From Ereboglobus sp. (GTDB lineage Bacteria; Verrucomicrobiota; Verrucomicrobiia; Opitutales; Opitutaceae): a DNA stretch of 64,000 nt. The translations under genes and the position numbers were made by a program. Below, piece by piece: positions 33,435-42,074 of this stretch. Position 1 is the first letter of the stretch. The number at the start of each line of letters is the position of its first letter. The stretch is taken from the NCBI GenBank assembly GCA_029974595.1, contig JARKRC010000027.1, forward strand, positions 336,506 to 400,505, in the 5' to 3' direction. The notes beneath the pieces were generated by a model. The model did no database searches and was not told the origin of the DNA. It saw only the letters and a list, made by a program, of their open reading frames with translations.

Positions 33435-35657
33435 ATGAAACGCTGTTCCACTGGCATGAAATCCCGCCTGTTGATCCCTCCCGTCCTGGCTGCCGGATTG
33501 GGCTGTGCCGTGTTTGCCGGAACTGCCCCGATTGACCGCCACGCGCTCGTCACGCGACACAATCCTGTGGTGCGTACTGTCGATGTCGATTCACCGCTCA
33601 TCGTCGGCAACGGCAACTTCGCCTTTGGCTGCGACATTACCGGCCTGCAAACTTTCGCCGCGCTTTATCAACAGCAAGGCGTGCCGGTCGAAACACTTTC
33701 GCGCTGGTGCTGGGTTTCCGACCCGAATCCCAACAACTACACACTCGCCGACGCCTCCAAGGATTTCAAGCTGCCCGGCGGGCGTGTGCTGCCGTTTCCT
33801 ACGCGCGCCTCGACGCCCGCAGGCGATTGGCTCCGCAAAAACCCGCGCTGCCAGCCTCTCGGCGAAATCGCGCTCGATTACGTTCGTGCCGACGGTTCCA
33901 ACACCCGCCTCACACCCGCCGACATTACCGACCCCGTGCAGACGCTCGACCTGTGGAGCGGCATTGTCACGAGCCGCTTCACGCTCGACGGCGAGCCGGT
34001 GTGCGTCGAGACCGCATGTGCGCCCGGCGCTGACATCGTGGCTGTGCGCATCACTTCAAAACTCGCCAAATCCGGCCGCCTGCGCGTGCGCATCGCATTC
34101 CCGAGAGGCCACAACATGCGCGTGAAAAACACGCCCAATCTCGATTGGACGCGCCCCGAAACACACACCTCGCAACCGCTCGGCGCCAAACTCATCGTCC
34201 GCCGCGTGCTTGACGCGACCTACTATGTCGTCACCAGCGCCACTTTCACACCCACACCCGCCGATGTGCCGCACACGTATTTCCTTTTCCAAGAACAGTC
34301 CGGCCCGCTCTCGCTGACCATTCAGTTTTCCGCGGCAAAACCCTCCGCGCCCGCCCTTCCGGCGGATGATGTTTTCCGCGACTCCGCCGGGCACTGGGAA
34401 AAATTCTGGCTCGAATCCGCCGCGGTCGATTTCAGTGGCAGCACCAATCCGCTGGCCTCAAAAATCGAGGAGCGCATCATCCTGTCACGTTACTTGATGG
34501 CCGTGCAAATGGCCGGCGACGCGCCCCCGCAAGAAAGCGGGCTCACCTGCAACACATGGTACGGCAAGCACCACACCGAGATGATTTGGTGGCACGCCGC
34601 ACACTTCGCCCTCTGGGGCCACGACGGACTGCTCGCGCGCAATCTTGCCTGGTATCAATCGCAGCTTCCCGCCGCGCGCGAGCTCGCTAAAAGTCGCGGG
34701 CTGGCCGGCGCGCGCTGGGCCAAAATGACCGGCCCGGTGATGCGCGAAAGTCCCGGCGGCAATCCGCTCATTGTGTGGAATCAGCCGCATATGATTTATC
34801 TCTGCGAACTACTCTATCGCAACGCTGCCGCCAAGGGAAACGCCGGCGCTGCGCAGGTGCTCGCGAATTACCGCGACCTCGTGCTTGAAAGCGCGGAGTG
34901 CATGGCGTCGATGCTCTATTTCTGCAAGACGCGCGCCGAAGGAAAAGGCGAATACGTGCTCGGCCCGCCTCTCTGGATAGCGCAGGAAATCCACGATCAG
35001 GCGACAAGTCAGAATCCCTCGTATGAACTTGCCTACTGGCATTGGGGCTTGGCGGTCGCGCAGCAATGGCGCGAGCGCCTGGGCATGTCGCGCGAAGAGA
35101 AATGGGATCACGTCCTTGCGCATCTTTCGCCGCTTCCGGAGAAGGAAGGAAAATATGTCGCGCTCGAATCGCATCCCGATACGTGGGACAACATCAAAAG
35201 CCGCCACGACCATCCGGAGATGCTCATGTCGCTCGCTTTCCTGCCGGAAACGCGCGTCGTGGATCGTGCCGTGATGAACCGCACGCTCGATGCCGTGCTC
35301 GCGCAATGGGATTGGGAAACCAAAATTTGGGGATGGGATTACCCGATGATCGCGATGACAGCGGCGCGCCTTGGGCGCCCGGATGATGCCGTTTCGATCC
35401 TGATGCGCGACGGCCCGAACAACCGCTATCTGCCCACGGGACACTGTCCGCAGCGCAGCGACGAAGCGCTGCCTGCGAACCCGCCGCCAGGCGCACGCAA
35501 ACGCGAAATCGCGACATATTATCCGGCCAACGGAGCGTTCCTCGCAGCCGTGGCGTTGATGACCGGCGGCTGGGACGGCGGGTCTGAAAATACACCCGGC
35601 TTCCCAAAGGATGGCACATGGCAAATCCGCGCGGAAGGGCTGCGGCGCTCGCCGTGA
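33435..35657 (+). CDS. secreted six-hairpin glycosidase-like protein, paralogue 2
   Basis: 740 residues from the ATG at 33435; a later ATG at 33456 would start directly at the signal peptide (KSRLLIPPVLAAGLGCAVFAG) and is equally possible. Clearly related over its full length to the product of 8433-10643: IDRHALVTRHNP, SPLIVGNGNFAFGCDITGLQ, TLDLWSGIVTSRFTLDG, GLTCNTWYGKHHTEMIWWHA and NPSYELAYWHWGLAVAQQWRERL. The two have diverged in the aromatic residues around WGH and in loops, so they may take different substrates. It is probably in an operon with the oxidoreductase before it, with the decayed GH106-like gene just after. Confidence 0.75.
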   Translation: MKRCSTGMKSRLLIPPVLAAGLGCAVFAGTAPIDRHALVTRHNPVVRTVDVDSPLIVGNGNFAFGCDITGLQTFAALYQQQGVPVETLSRWCWVSDPNPNNYTLADASKDFKLPGGRVLPFPTRASTPAGDWLRKNPRCQPLGEIALDYVRADGSNTRLTPADITDPVQTLDLWSGIVTSRFTLDGEPVCVETACAPGADIVAVRITSKLAKSGRLRVRIAFPRGHNMRVKNTPNLDWTRPETHTSQPLGAKLIVRRVLDATYYVVTSATFTPTPADVPHTYFLFQEQSGPLSLTIQFSAAKPSAPALPADDVFRDSAGHWEKFWLESAAVDFSGSTNPLASKIEERIILSRYLMAVQMAGDAPPQESGLTCNTWYGKHHTEMIWWHAAHFALWGHDGLLARNLAWYQSQLPAARELAKSRGLAGARWAKMTGPVMRESPGGNPLIVWNQPHMIYLCELLYRNAAAKGNAGAAQVLANYRDLVLESAECMASMLYFCKTRAEGKGEYVLGPPLWIAQEIHDQATSQNPSYELAYWHWGLAVAQQWRERLGMSREEKWDHVLAHLSPLPEKEGKYVALESHPDTWDNIKSRHDHPEMLMSLAFLPETRVVDRAVMNRTLDAVLAQWDWETKIWGWDYPMIAMTAARLGRPDDAVSILMRDGPNNRYLPTGHCPQRSDEALPANPPPGARKREIATYYPANGAFLAAVALMTGGWDGGSENTPGFPKDGTWQIRAEGLRRSP

Positions 35658-35699
35658 GTTTTCGAATCCAAGCGCAAACGCCGACGAGACAAAAATAGC

Positions 35700-35940
35700 A
35701 TGGCTAAAAACAACATTTTCGCCAAACGGGCATTCGTTTTCAGCGTGTTTTTTTGAAGCCGTGGCGTGCGCCTCGGTGTCGGGCGCGCTGAACGCAGCAG
35801 AGGCTGGATTCGTCACTCCCTCGATGGAAGCGCGGCCAAAGATCTGGTGGGTTTGGAGCGAATCGGTCACGACTGATCACGGCATCACACGAGACCTTGG
35901 GTATTGAAGCGGCCGGTTTCGGCAGCGTCGTGATTTACGA
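35700..35940 (+). pseudogene. remnant of a secreted GH106-like alpha-L-rhamnosidase
   Basis: An ATG at 35700 opens a signal peptide (AKNNIFAKRAFVFSVFF). The frame is then lost in a run of seven Ts (35748-35754); in another frame it continues as EAVACASVSGALNAAEAGF and then ARPKIWWVWSESVTTDHGITRDL. A further shift near 35895 gives GIEAAGFGSVVIYEL. The ARPKIWWVW...ITRDL...AAGFGSVVIYE order resembles the N-terminus of GH106 enzymes; the remaining ~800+ residues are absent. A rhamnosidase would fit the pectin operon just upstream, so this is probably its lost last gene. Confidence 0.55.
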
Positions 35941-35941
35941 G

Positions 35942-36300
35942 CTAAGCGTCCGAAATAGCCTCGCTCGCAAGTTTGACAATCAACTCAAGGAGCAGCGGTA
36001 GGCCATGTTCTTTCACTTTCATATTCTGCTTCACTTTCTGCCAGAAGCCATCCTCTCCCGTATCGCGGAGAGGACATTATGCCCATTCCAAGTGAGGCCG
36101 GTAACGACCTCGCATGGGCACATCAATGCCGTTATCGTCGGGAAATGTGAAGATGGATGCTTTGATGAGTCCCGCCTGTTCCATGATCTGGCAATGGTAG
36201 TTGAAGCGATGCTCGTCATCCTTCGAGGGCTGTTCCGCATGCTTCGCGCCGTTTTCGATCCAGATAAGAATGTCGCGCACCAAGTCCATCTCGCGCGCAT
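35942..36300 (-). pseudogene. decayed DUF2513-like gene
   Basis: Minus-strand reading in three frames reconstructs one small protein: an ATG at 36300 shifts at once to REMDLVRDILIWIEN ... YHCQIMEQAGLIKA, then VTGLTWNGHNVLSAIRER, then DGFWQKVKQNMKVKEHGLP through LVKLASEAISDA-like residues to a stop at 35942. The order matches DUF2513 (N-terminal MDLVRDIL, middle YH-x-LL-x-AGLI, end LTW-x-GH-x-L-x-AIR). At least three frameshifts mark it as broken unless they are assembly errors. Genes of this family are often accessory or phage-linked. Confidence 0.6.
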
Positions 36301-36551
36301 ATCCGATCCGCCCGATCACGCGGGCGAAGGGCATCGACAACCGGAAAGGTCGGGCCGAAGCCTACCGTGAGGTCGTCATAACCGACCGCTGAACGACCCC
36401 TGCAACGCCCAAACAGGGCTTTGCAGGCCAAGGGGCACCAGCCCCGCTTGGGGCCTCGGCGATACAATAAAAGCCTTTATTTTCTAAAACCTGCCGAAAT
36501 TATTCTCGAACCAGCCCGGACGATACATTCCTCAATTTCCAACGGCTAAAC

Positions 36552-36641
<90 letters not shown>

Positions 36642-36896
36642 TGAACAGGTCCGCCCGGCGCATCAAACACGCCGAACGTCGATTGAAGGGGTCGAAATAA
36701 GGCGGGCCCGCTCATCCGGGTCAACGGAAAAGTCAGCGATATCGCATGTCGGCGCGCATGGAGGATTTTCCAAGTTGGCACATCGTCGTTCCGGTGGAAC
36801 ACAGTCGCGCAAAACCGTCTCGCTTTTTTTCAAAGCGCGTTGAATTTGTCCGGCTCCCTCAATCAGGTAATCAGCCAATAGCACCACCCGATTTTC

Positions 36897-38048
36897 ATGA
36901 AAAACAAACTCATCGCCCAGTTTCAGGCCGTTTTTGGCCGCTCGCCCGAATTTGTCACCCGCGCGCCGGGGCGCATCGAATTCATCGGCAACCACACCGA
37001 TTACAATGGCGGCACAGTCCTGGGGGCTGCGGTTGACCGCAACATATGGGTCGCCATTGCGAGGCGCGACGACGGGCAGCGGCGGTTTTTCAGCGCGCAG
37101 GGGGGAGAGATCATCACGATGCCGTCGGGCATTCCCGAAAAGCAGGAGGGGCTGAGCAAGTGGACGAATTACGCGCTGGGCGTGATCGCGGCGTTTCCGC
37201 ATTTCGGGCTCAAGGTGCCGGAGGGGTTTGATTATTACGACATGTCGGACCTGCCGGCGGGGGCGGGGATGAGCAGCAGCGCGGCAATCGAGCTGGCGTC
37301 GGTGCTGGCGTTTTTGGAAATCACCGGGCAGGCGGACAAGGTCGATCGCGAGACGGTCGTCAAAATCGGCAAGCATGCGGAGAATCATTTCGTGGGCATG
37401 CCGTGCGGGATTCTCGACCAGGGGGTGTCGGGTTTCGGGAAGAAGGATCATCTGGTGTTCATCGATTGCCGGGGTCCGGTGTTCGCGACGGTGCCGATTC
37501 CGGCGGGCGCGCATTTCTGGATTTTCAACACGCACAAGAAGCACGCGTTGGTGGATGGGTTTTATGCGGCGCGCAATCGCGAGTGCATGGAGGCGGCGAA
37601 GGCGCTCGGCGTGCCGCTGCTTGCCGATGCAAACGCGACGCTGCTCGACAAGGCCGAGGCGGAGGGACGGCTGAAGGGCGATGCGCTCAAGCGCGCGCGC
37701 CATGTGATCGAGGAAATCGCGCGCGTGGGCGAGACACAGAAAGCGCTCGCGAAGGGCGACCTGGCGGCGGCGGGCAGATTGCTCACGGCGTCGCATCGCA
37801 GTTCGCAGTATTTGTTTGAAAACAGCGTCGAGGAGCTGGACACGCTCGTCGATGCGCTCGTGGCGACGCCGCATGTTTACGGTTCGCGACTGACGGGCGG
37901 CGGTTTCGGCGGCGCCGTGATGGCGATGACCGACGCGGCTTTTGGCGGGGAGCAAGCCGCGCAGGTGGTCGCGGCCTACGAGAAGAAATATGGCGCGAAA
38001 CCGGATGTGATCCACTGCCAGACAGGCGACGGCGCGGCGGTGATGTAG
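36897..38048 (+). CDS. galK: galactokinase-like GHMP kinase
   Basis: 383 residues, normal galactokinase length. Predicted to phosphorylate galactose at C1, the first Leloir step. Sugar-binding signature APGRIEFIGNHTDYNGG, where most galactokinases have GEHTDYN, so this is the N-containing subgroup. ATP-binding GHMP motif DLPAGAGMSSSAAIELASV, then GMPCGILDQGVSGFG with the catalytic-type Asp, and C-terminal RLTGGGFGGAVMAM. It starts with no Shine-Dalgarno, in an A-rich leader. Galactose is a main side-chain sugar of pectins, so it fits the upstream locus, but it has no upstream copy of the operator. Confidence 0.85.
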   Translation: MKNKLIAQFQAVFGRSPEFVTRAPGRIEFIGNHTDYNGGTVLGAAVDRNIWVAIARRDDGQRRFFSAQGGEIITMPSGIPEKQEGLSKWTNYALGVIAAFPHFGLKVPEGFDYYDMSDLPAGAGMSSSAAIELASVLAFLEITGQADKVDRETVVKIGKHAENHFVGMPCGILDQGVSGFGKKDHLVFIDCRGPVFATVPIPAGAHFWIFNTHKKHALVDGFYAARNRECMEAAKALGVPLLADANATLLDKAEAEGRLKGDALKRARHVIEEIARVGETQKALAKGDLAAAGRLLTASHRSSQYLFENSVEELDTLVDALVATPHVYGSRLTGGGFGGAVMAMTDAAFGGEQAAQVVAAYEKKYGAKPDVIHCQTGDGAAVM

Positions 38049-38076
38049 GCCGCGGCGTTTTTCCGCCCGGGATCAC

Positions 38077-38091
38077 GGAGCTCCGAGCTCC
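38077..38091. repeat. 15-bp perfect palindrome between convergent genes
   Basis: GGAGCTCCGAGCTCC, arms of seven around a C, between the galactokinase and maturase stops. It could serve as a shared transcript end, but no T-run follows. Confidence 0.5.
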
Positions 38092-38123
38092 AAGTCTGCG
38101 GCCATGCTTTTGTATCAAATGCT

Positions 38124-39410
38124 TCAGCGGAGCTTTGGGCCGCGCAGCCATTGGGCGCGGGGGATCTGCATGATTTCGGCGGGGGCGCGGCCTTGGCGGA
38201 AGAGGGCGGTCATGGTGCGCATGGGCGAGTCGATGTGGGTGTAGAATTTTTTGTAGCCACCGCAAAGATAGTTGAGTCCCGGCTCGCCGTCGGGCGTGGT
38301 CAGGAAGCGGTGCTTCGGGCATTCGCCGTGGCATGCGAAGCGCACGGAGCACTTCCGACAATACTCGGGGAGCGAATCGGCCTTGGCGTTGCCGAAGGCG
38401 GTTTGCGCGGGGGAATCGACCATGTCGGCGAGCGTGTCGTTCATGACGTTGCCGAGTTTGTAGTGCGGGTAAACGTAGTGGTCGCATGAATACAGGTCGC
38501 CGTTGTGCTCGATGGCGAGGGCGCGTCCGCATTTTTCTGAAAACACACAGACGCCCGCGGGTTCGCCGGCCCAGTTGGCGAGGGCGCAGTCGAATTGTTG
38601 CACGAAGATGCTGCCGACGTCGGTCTTGATCCATTCGTCGAAAATCGCGCAGAGGAAATTGCCGTAGTCGGAGGGACGCACGGACCATTGGGTGACGACG
38701 GAGTCGAGTTCGCCGGCCTCGGGGTGATCGGGTGGCGGTGCGAGCCAGAGTCCGGAGGCGGATGCGGCGGTGGCCTCGGCGGCGCGCTCGACGATGGGGA
38801 TGAACTGGATGTAGCCGGAACCAATCTCGCGGAGGAAGCGGTAAACGGCGAGGGGAAGGTGCGAGTTTTTGCGATGGACGGTGGTGAGGGTGTTGAACTC
38901 GACCTTGTGGCGCTTGAGCACGTCGATGCCGTTCATCACGCGGTCGAAGGTGGGCTTCTGGCCCTTGTCAACGCGGTAGCCGTCGTGGATGTGGCGCGGG
39001 CCGTCAACGCTGATGCCGACGAGGAAGTTGTGCTTGCCGAGGAATTCGCCCCACTCGTCATCGAGAAGGGTGCCGTTGGTCTGGAGGGCGTTGGTGATGT
39101 TGCGTCCCGTGCCGTAGCGTTGTTGCAGCTCGATGACCTGGCGGAAAAAATCGACGCCGCAAAGCGTGGGTTCGCCGCCCTGCCACGCGAAGCTCACGTC
39201 GCGGCCCGGCTGCGCGTTGATGTAGCTGCGGATGTAGGTGGCGAGCACCTCGGGTTTCATGCGCGTGCCGCCGTGGCCTTCGTAGAGGCGCGCTTTTTCG
39301 AGGTAGAAACAGTAGGTGCAGTCGAGGTTGCAGACCGAGCCGATGGGCTTGGTCATGAGGTGAAAGGGAAAGCGGGCGGATTTGAGCGGATTGGCGGCGG
39401 GCGTGGGCAT
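38124..39410 (-). CDS. anaerobic sulfatase-maturating radical SAM enzyme
   Basis: 428 residues from the ATG at 39410; the frame is open to 39572 but the extra N-terminus is not conserved-looking. Converts the active-site Cys or Ser of sulfatases to formylglycine. The radical SAM cluster is CNLDCTYC, with WQGGEPTLCGVDFF and VGISVDGPRHIHD typical of the group. The SPASM part has CGRALAIEHNGDLYSCDHY, CRKCSVRFACHGECPKHRF and CGGYKKFYTH, the cysteines for two more 4Fe-4S clusters. No sulfatase lies in the window, so its clients are elsewhere. Confidence 0.93.
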   Translation of the reverse strand: MPTPAANPLKSARFPFHLMTKPIGSVCNLDCTYCFYLEKARLYEGHGGTRMKPEVLATYIRSYINAQPGRDVSFAWQGGEPTLCGVDFFRQVIELQQRYGTGRNITNALQTNGTLLDDEWGEFLGKHNFLVGISVDGPRHIHDGYRVDKGQKPTFDRVMNGIDVLKRHKVEFNTLTTVHRKNSHLPLAVYRFLREIGSGYIQFIPIVERAAEATAASASGLWLAPPPDHPEAGELDSVVTQWSVRPSDYGNFLCAIFDEWIKTDVGSIFVQQFDCALANWAGEPAGVCVFSEKCGRALAIEHNGDLYSCDHYVYPHYKLGNVMNDTLADMVDSPAQTAFGNAKADSLPEYCRKCSVRFACHGECPKHRFLTTPDGEPGLNYLCGGYKKFYTHIDSPMRTMTALFRQGRAPAEIMQIPRAQWLRGPKLR

Positions 39411-39621
39411 CGGCGTGGGAAAGGTCGGTAATATTGTCCGGTTTGCACGCTGTGAAAAGAGGGAATCACGAAAATTATGGTAAGTATAACAACGCAGGAA
39501 GGACGTTCGAGACGTAGAGAAGAATGCCTGAATTCTGGAAAAAACAAACGCGTGCCTCCGCATCATCGCCACAACACCGATGGCCTGCGGTTTTTTTGAG
39601 GATTTTTCGTTATCGTAATAT

Positions 39622-39640
39622 TGTCACGTATTACGTTACA
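39622..39640. promoter_or_regulatory. operator-like palindrome, copy 1
   Basis: TGTCACGTATTACGTTACA, palindromic around a central T with one mismatched pair; one more paired base on each side. Confidence 0.55.
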
Positions 39641-39711
39641 AATTATTCCGAGACATTTCCGCATGATTTCCATATGATTTTAGTATGATCGCCATGTGAG
39701 GATTTTATATT

Positions 39712-39730
39712 TGTAACGTAATACGTTACA
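39712..39730. promoter_or_regulatory. operator-like palindrome, copy 2
   Basis: TGTAACGTAATACGTTACA, a perfect palindrome around a central A, extending by one pair. It begins exactly 90 bp after copy 1. It lies 228 bp before the membrane-protein ATG. Confidence 0.6.
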
Positions 39731-39797
39731 ATATGTCCGGGCTCTGTCGGCGAGGATTTGCGGGAATTTGCGGGGGGGCGAGTGAAGCGGTGGGAGC

Positions 39798-39869
39798 GGG
39801 AAATGCGAAAGAAACGGGAGATGCGAAAGAGACGAGGAATGACAGAGAAGCGGGGAATGCGAGAGAGCA
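39798..39869 (+). repeat. four imperfect 18-bp tandem repeats
   Basis: Units start at 39798, 39816, 39834 and 39852 with pattern GGGAAATGCGAAAGAAAC; strongly purine-biased. Unit length is a multiple of three, but no gene is supported here. Confidence 0.7.
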
Positions 39870-39958
39870 CGGGCGGCGAGGGGAAAGCGGAGGGTGGCGG
39901 GGGTGTTTTCGGAAACGCTTGCGCGGCGGCGGAATGAAAACACAGACTTGCCGGCAAC

Positions 39959-40579
39959 ATGATGAATGTGAGCACAACCTTGGCCGGGCTGTCGTCGCGT
40001 GTGTTTGCGACGGGCGGGGCGGCCGTGCGCGGCGGGGCGCGCGTGAATGCGGTGACGTTTGCGGTGGCGCTCGCGATGCCCGTGCTGGTGCACATGGCGC
40101 CTTGGAGCGGAGGGACGCCGCTGGGGGCGCTGTTGCTGCCGATGTTTTGGGCGGCGTTTGTGGCGGTCTATCTTTACGGGATTTGGGCGGGGCTGCTGGT
40201 CGCCGCATTCGGGCCGACGCTGAATACGTTTCTGACAAAATTTCCGGAGTTGCGCCTGAATGGGATAATGTCGTTTGAGCTGGCGGTTTTTGTCGTGTTT
40301 TCGTGGGTGGTGTTGCGCAGCGAAAAGGGGCGCGGGTTCTGGCTGCTGGCGCCGCTGGCGTTTCTGGTGGCGAAGCTGTGTTCGAGCGGGGCGCGCGCGG
40401 CGGGCGCGGAGGCGTTTGGGAGTCTGGGACTGGCGGCGGAGTTTTTCATGCGGTCGATCACGAATGGCGCGCCGGGGCTGGCGATTTTGGCGGCGGTCAA
40501 CTTTGCGCTGGCGCGGGGGTGGATTGGCAATCGCGGCGGAGGCGAGGGCGGCGGACACGGACCGGAAGCCGCAGCGTGA
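39959..40579 (+). CDS. integral membrane protein, possible ECF-transporter S component
   Basis: 206 residues with about five to six hydrophobic segments (GALLLPMFWAAFVAVYLYG, ELAVFVVFSWVVLRS, GFWLLAPLAFLVAKL). A PMFWAAFVAVYLYGIWAGLLV stretch and small size suggest a vitamin or nucleobase binding S component of an ECF transporter. No ATPase or T subunit is nearby. The phosphoribosyltransferase gene 95 bp downstream could act on the imported compound. The family call is tentative; membrane topology is clear. Confidence 0.55.
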   Translation: MMNVSTTLAGLSSRVFATGGAAVRGGARVNAVTFAVALAMPVLVHMAPWSGGTPLGALLLPMFWAAFVAVYLYGIWAGLLVAAFGPTLNTFLTKFPELRLNGIMSFELAVFVVFSWVVLRSEKGRGFWLLAPLAFLVAKLCSSGARAAGAEAFGSLGLAAEFFMRSITNGAPGLAILAAVNFALARGWIGNRGGGEGGGHGPEAAA

Positions 40580-40602
40580 TACCGCCGCGTAACGCAGCGG
40601 AA

Positions 40603-40665
40603 ATTCCAAAACCCAAGATCCAAAATCCAAAAAAATCCCAAAACCCAAATTACAAAAACAAGTCC
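40603..40665. repeat. A-rich AATCCAAAA-type dispersed repeat
   Basis: Tandem variants of ATCCAAAATCC / CCCAAAACCC, also seen at 57728-57792 between genes and at 5601-5640 inside the GH105-GH28 linker. Confidence 0.6.
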
Positions 40666-40674
40666 TGATATTTT

Positions 40675-41085
40675 ATGACGGCGATTTCGTTTGAGATAAT
40701 TTTGAAGCGCTTGCGGGATTGGCAATTCCCGGAGGGGATTGACGGTGTCGTCGGGATTGCGTCGGGGGGCGTGGTGCCGGCGGCGTTGGTGGCGCAGCGG
40801 CTGGGCACGGGCTTGCGGGTGATTGCGGTGAATTATCGCGACGAGGCAAACGAGCCGCGCCATGCGGAGCCGGTGCTGATCGGGGGCGCGCCGGACTTGG
40901 GGACGTGGAAGCGGGTACTTTTGGTGGATGATGTGTGGGTGAGCGGGAAATCGTGGCGGGCGGCGCGGGCGTTTCTGCCGGAGGGTGTCGAGGCGCTGCC
41001 GTTCGTGATGAAGGGGAAGGTGGATTTCGCGCTGATTCGCGATGTGGAGGGGTGCGTGAAGTGGCCGTGGAAGGTTTACGCGTGA
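40675..41085 (+). CDS. phosphoribosyltransferase
   Basis: 136 residues. PRPP-binding loop RVLLVDDVWVSGKSW and an N-terminal IASGGVVPAALVAQRL flexible-loop region identify a type I phosphoribosyltransferase, similar in size to xanthine/guanine types. It would join a nucleobase to PRPP in salvage. Which base is not determinable here. It follows the membrane protein gene by 95 bp containing an A-rich repeat, so co-transcription is possible. Confidence 0.78.
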   Translation: MTAISFEIILKRLRDWQFPEGIDGVVGIASGGVVPAALVAQRLGTGLRVIAVNYRDEANEPRHAEPVLIGGAPDLGTWKRVLLVDDVWVSGKSWRAARAFLPEGVEALPFVMKGKVDFALIRDVEGCVKWPWKVYA

Positions 41086-41114
41086 GCAACAATACCAGGG
41101 TTTTTGCCTGATGC

Positions 41115-41999
41115 CTACGGTGCCGCGGGGGGAGCGTTGTGAGGGTAATCGTTGCCGAGGGGTTCGACGGGGAGCTTCATCCACTTTCCGCGCACTTTCA
41201 CGACAACGGCGCCGATGTCGCTGTCGTAAAAAAGGGAGCCGTCCGCCGCGTTTTTAACGGCTTCTTTTCGCACCCATTTCAACTCTTCCTTGTAGGATTC
41301 GCCGCTGCGGGCGTGGTCGTAGTCTTTTTTGGTTTCGTAGTCGGCGGGCGAATGGGTCTTGTCGAACTGGGCGGCAATGGCGGCGCGCTCGGCTTTGTCG
41401 GGGAAGGTGTCGCGCAAATCCGCCGCGCCGATGCTGGCAAGGCCCAGCAGATTCCGCATTTCGATGTTTCCATAAAAAACCGCCCTGTCGCGGCCAAAAA
41501 GAAAACTGTGGTAAGGCACATCGGAACCGATCCTGAACCAGTTGTAGGCCTTGAGACCCTGGCCGTAACCGGCGGCGTAATAATAAAGCTCGGCGACGGG
41601 CAGGCCTTCCTCGACGTGTTTGTTGAGAATCATCGTTATCCGCGAGCGGCAGTCGCGGGCATAGCCTTCGAACACATGCAGTCCCCAGCGTTTTTTGAAG
41701 GTGTTTTCGCCGCGCACGACGATGGTGGAATCGGTCGAGAGCGTGGCGTTGAACATGAAAGGCAGCGGCACTTTTTTCGGGTTCATGCCGTAGGCGACGG
41801 CCCTGTCGCTCCAGCCTGTCCAGTCGGGGTTTATGAGGGAGTCGAAGGTCATGGGCGCTTCCGCCGGGGCGCTGATTTCACCGCGGTTGCCTTCGGCGGG
41901 CCCGGATGGAGGTTTTGGCGCATCCGCAATCGCGCCAGTTGCGCAGGCCAAATATGAAAGCGCCGCAACAAGGGCGCACAGGGTAAGATTGTTTTTCAT
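41115..41999 (-). CDS. secreted protein of unknown function
   Basis: 294 residues. A signal peptide (KNNLTLCALVAALSYLACATGAIA) is followed by a Pro-rich stretch and a conserved-looking domain (DWTGWSDRAVAYGMNPKKV, YYYAAGYGQGLKAYNWFRIG, GNIEMRNLLGLASIGA, DSDIGAVVVKVRGKWMKLP). I do not recognise the family. It lies between a phosphoribosyltransferase (convergent, 29 bp away) and the TPR protein gene on its own strand, which may share a transcript (75 bp gap). Confidence 0.7.
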   Translation of the reverse strand: MKNNLTLCALVAALSYLACATGAIADAPKPPSGPAEGNRGEISAPAEAPMTFDSLINPDWTGWSDRAVAYGMNPKKVPLPFMFNATLSTDSTIVVRGENTFKKRWGLHVFEGYARDCRSRITMILNKHVEEGLPVAELYYYAAGYGQGLKAYNWFRIGSDVPYHSFLFGRDRAVFYGNIEMRNLLGLASIGAADLRDTFPDKAERAAIAAQFDKTHSPADYETKKDYDHARSGESYKEELKWVRKEAVKNAADGSLFYDSDIGAVVVKVRGKWMKLPVEPLGNDYPHNAPPAAP

Positions 42000-42074
42000 C
42001 AACCCGTTCTATGAAACGGGAATTTTCGCGGCAAACAATTTCCCGTCCGAACGGGTCGCGAAGATGGTTCTGAT

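Larger units (their letters stand above)
39411..39958. other. 548-bp intergenic region with operator-like palindromes and an 18-bp tandem repeat
   Basis: No supported gene. The left part is AT-rich and contains two near-identical palindromes (39622-39640 and 39712-39730). The right part is purine-rich with four imperfect 18-bp repeats. It separates the maturase (minus) from the membrane protein (plus), so it probably holds both promoters. Confidence 0.65.

Noticed and set aside
36663..38015. A 450-codon open frame opposite the galactokinase gene
   Set aside because: No domain character and Arg/His-rich; the plus strand carries all GHMP kinase motifs.
39733..40278. Open frame beginning just after the second palindrome
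   Set aside because: It overlaps the better-supported membrane protein in another frame and mostly translates the 18-bp purine repeat.
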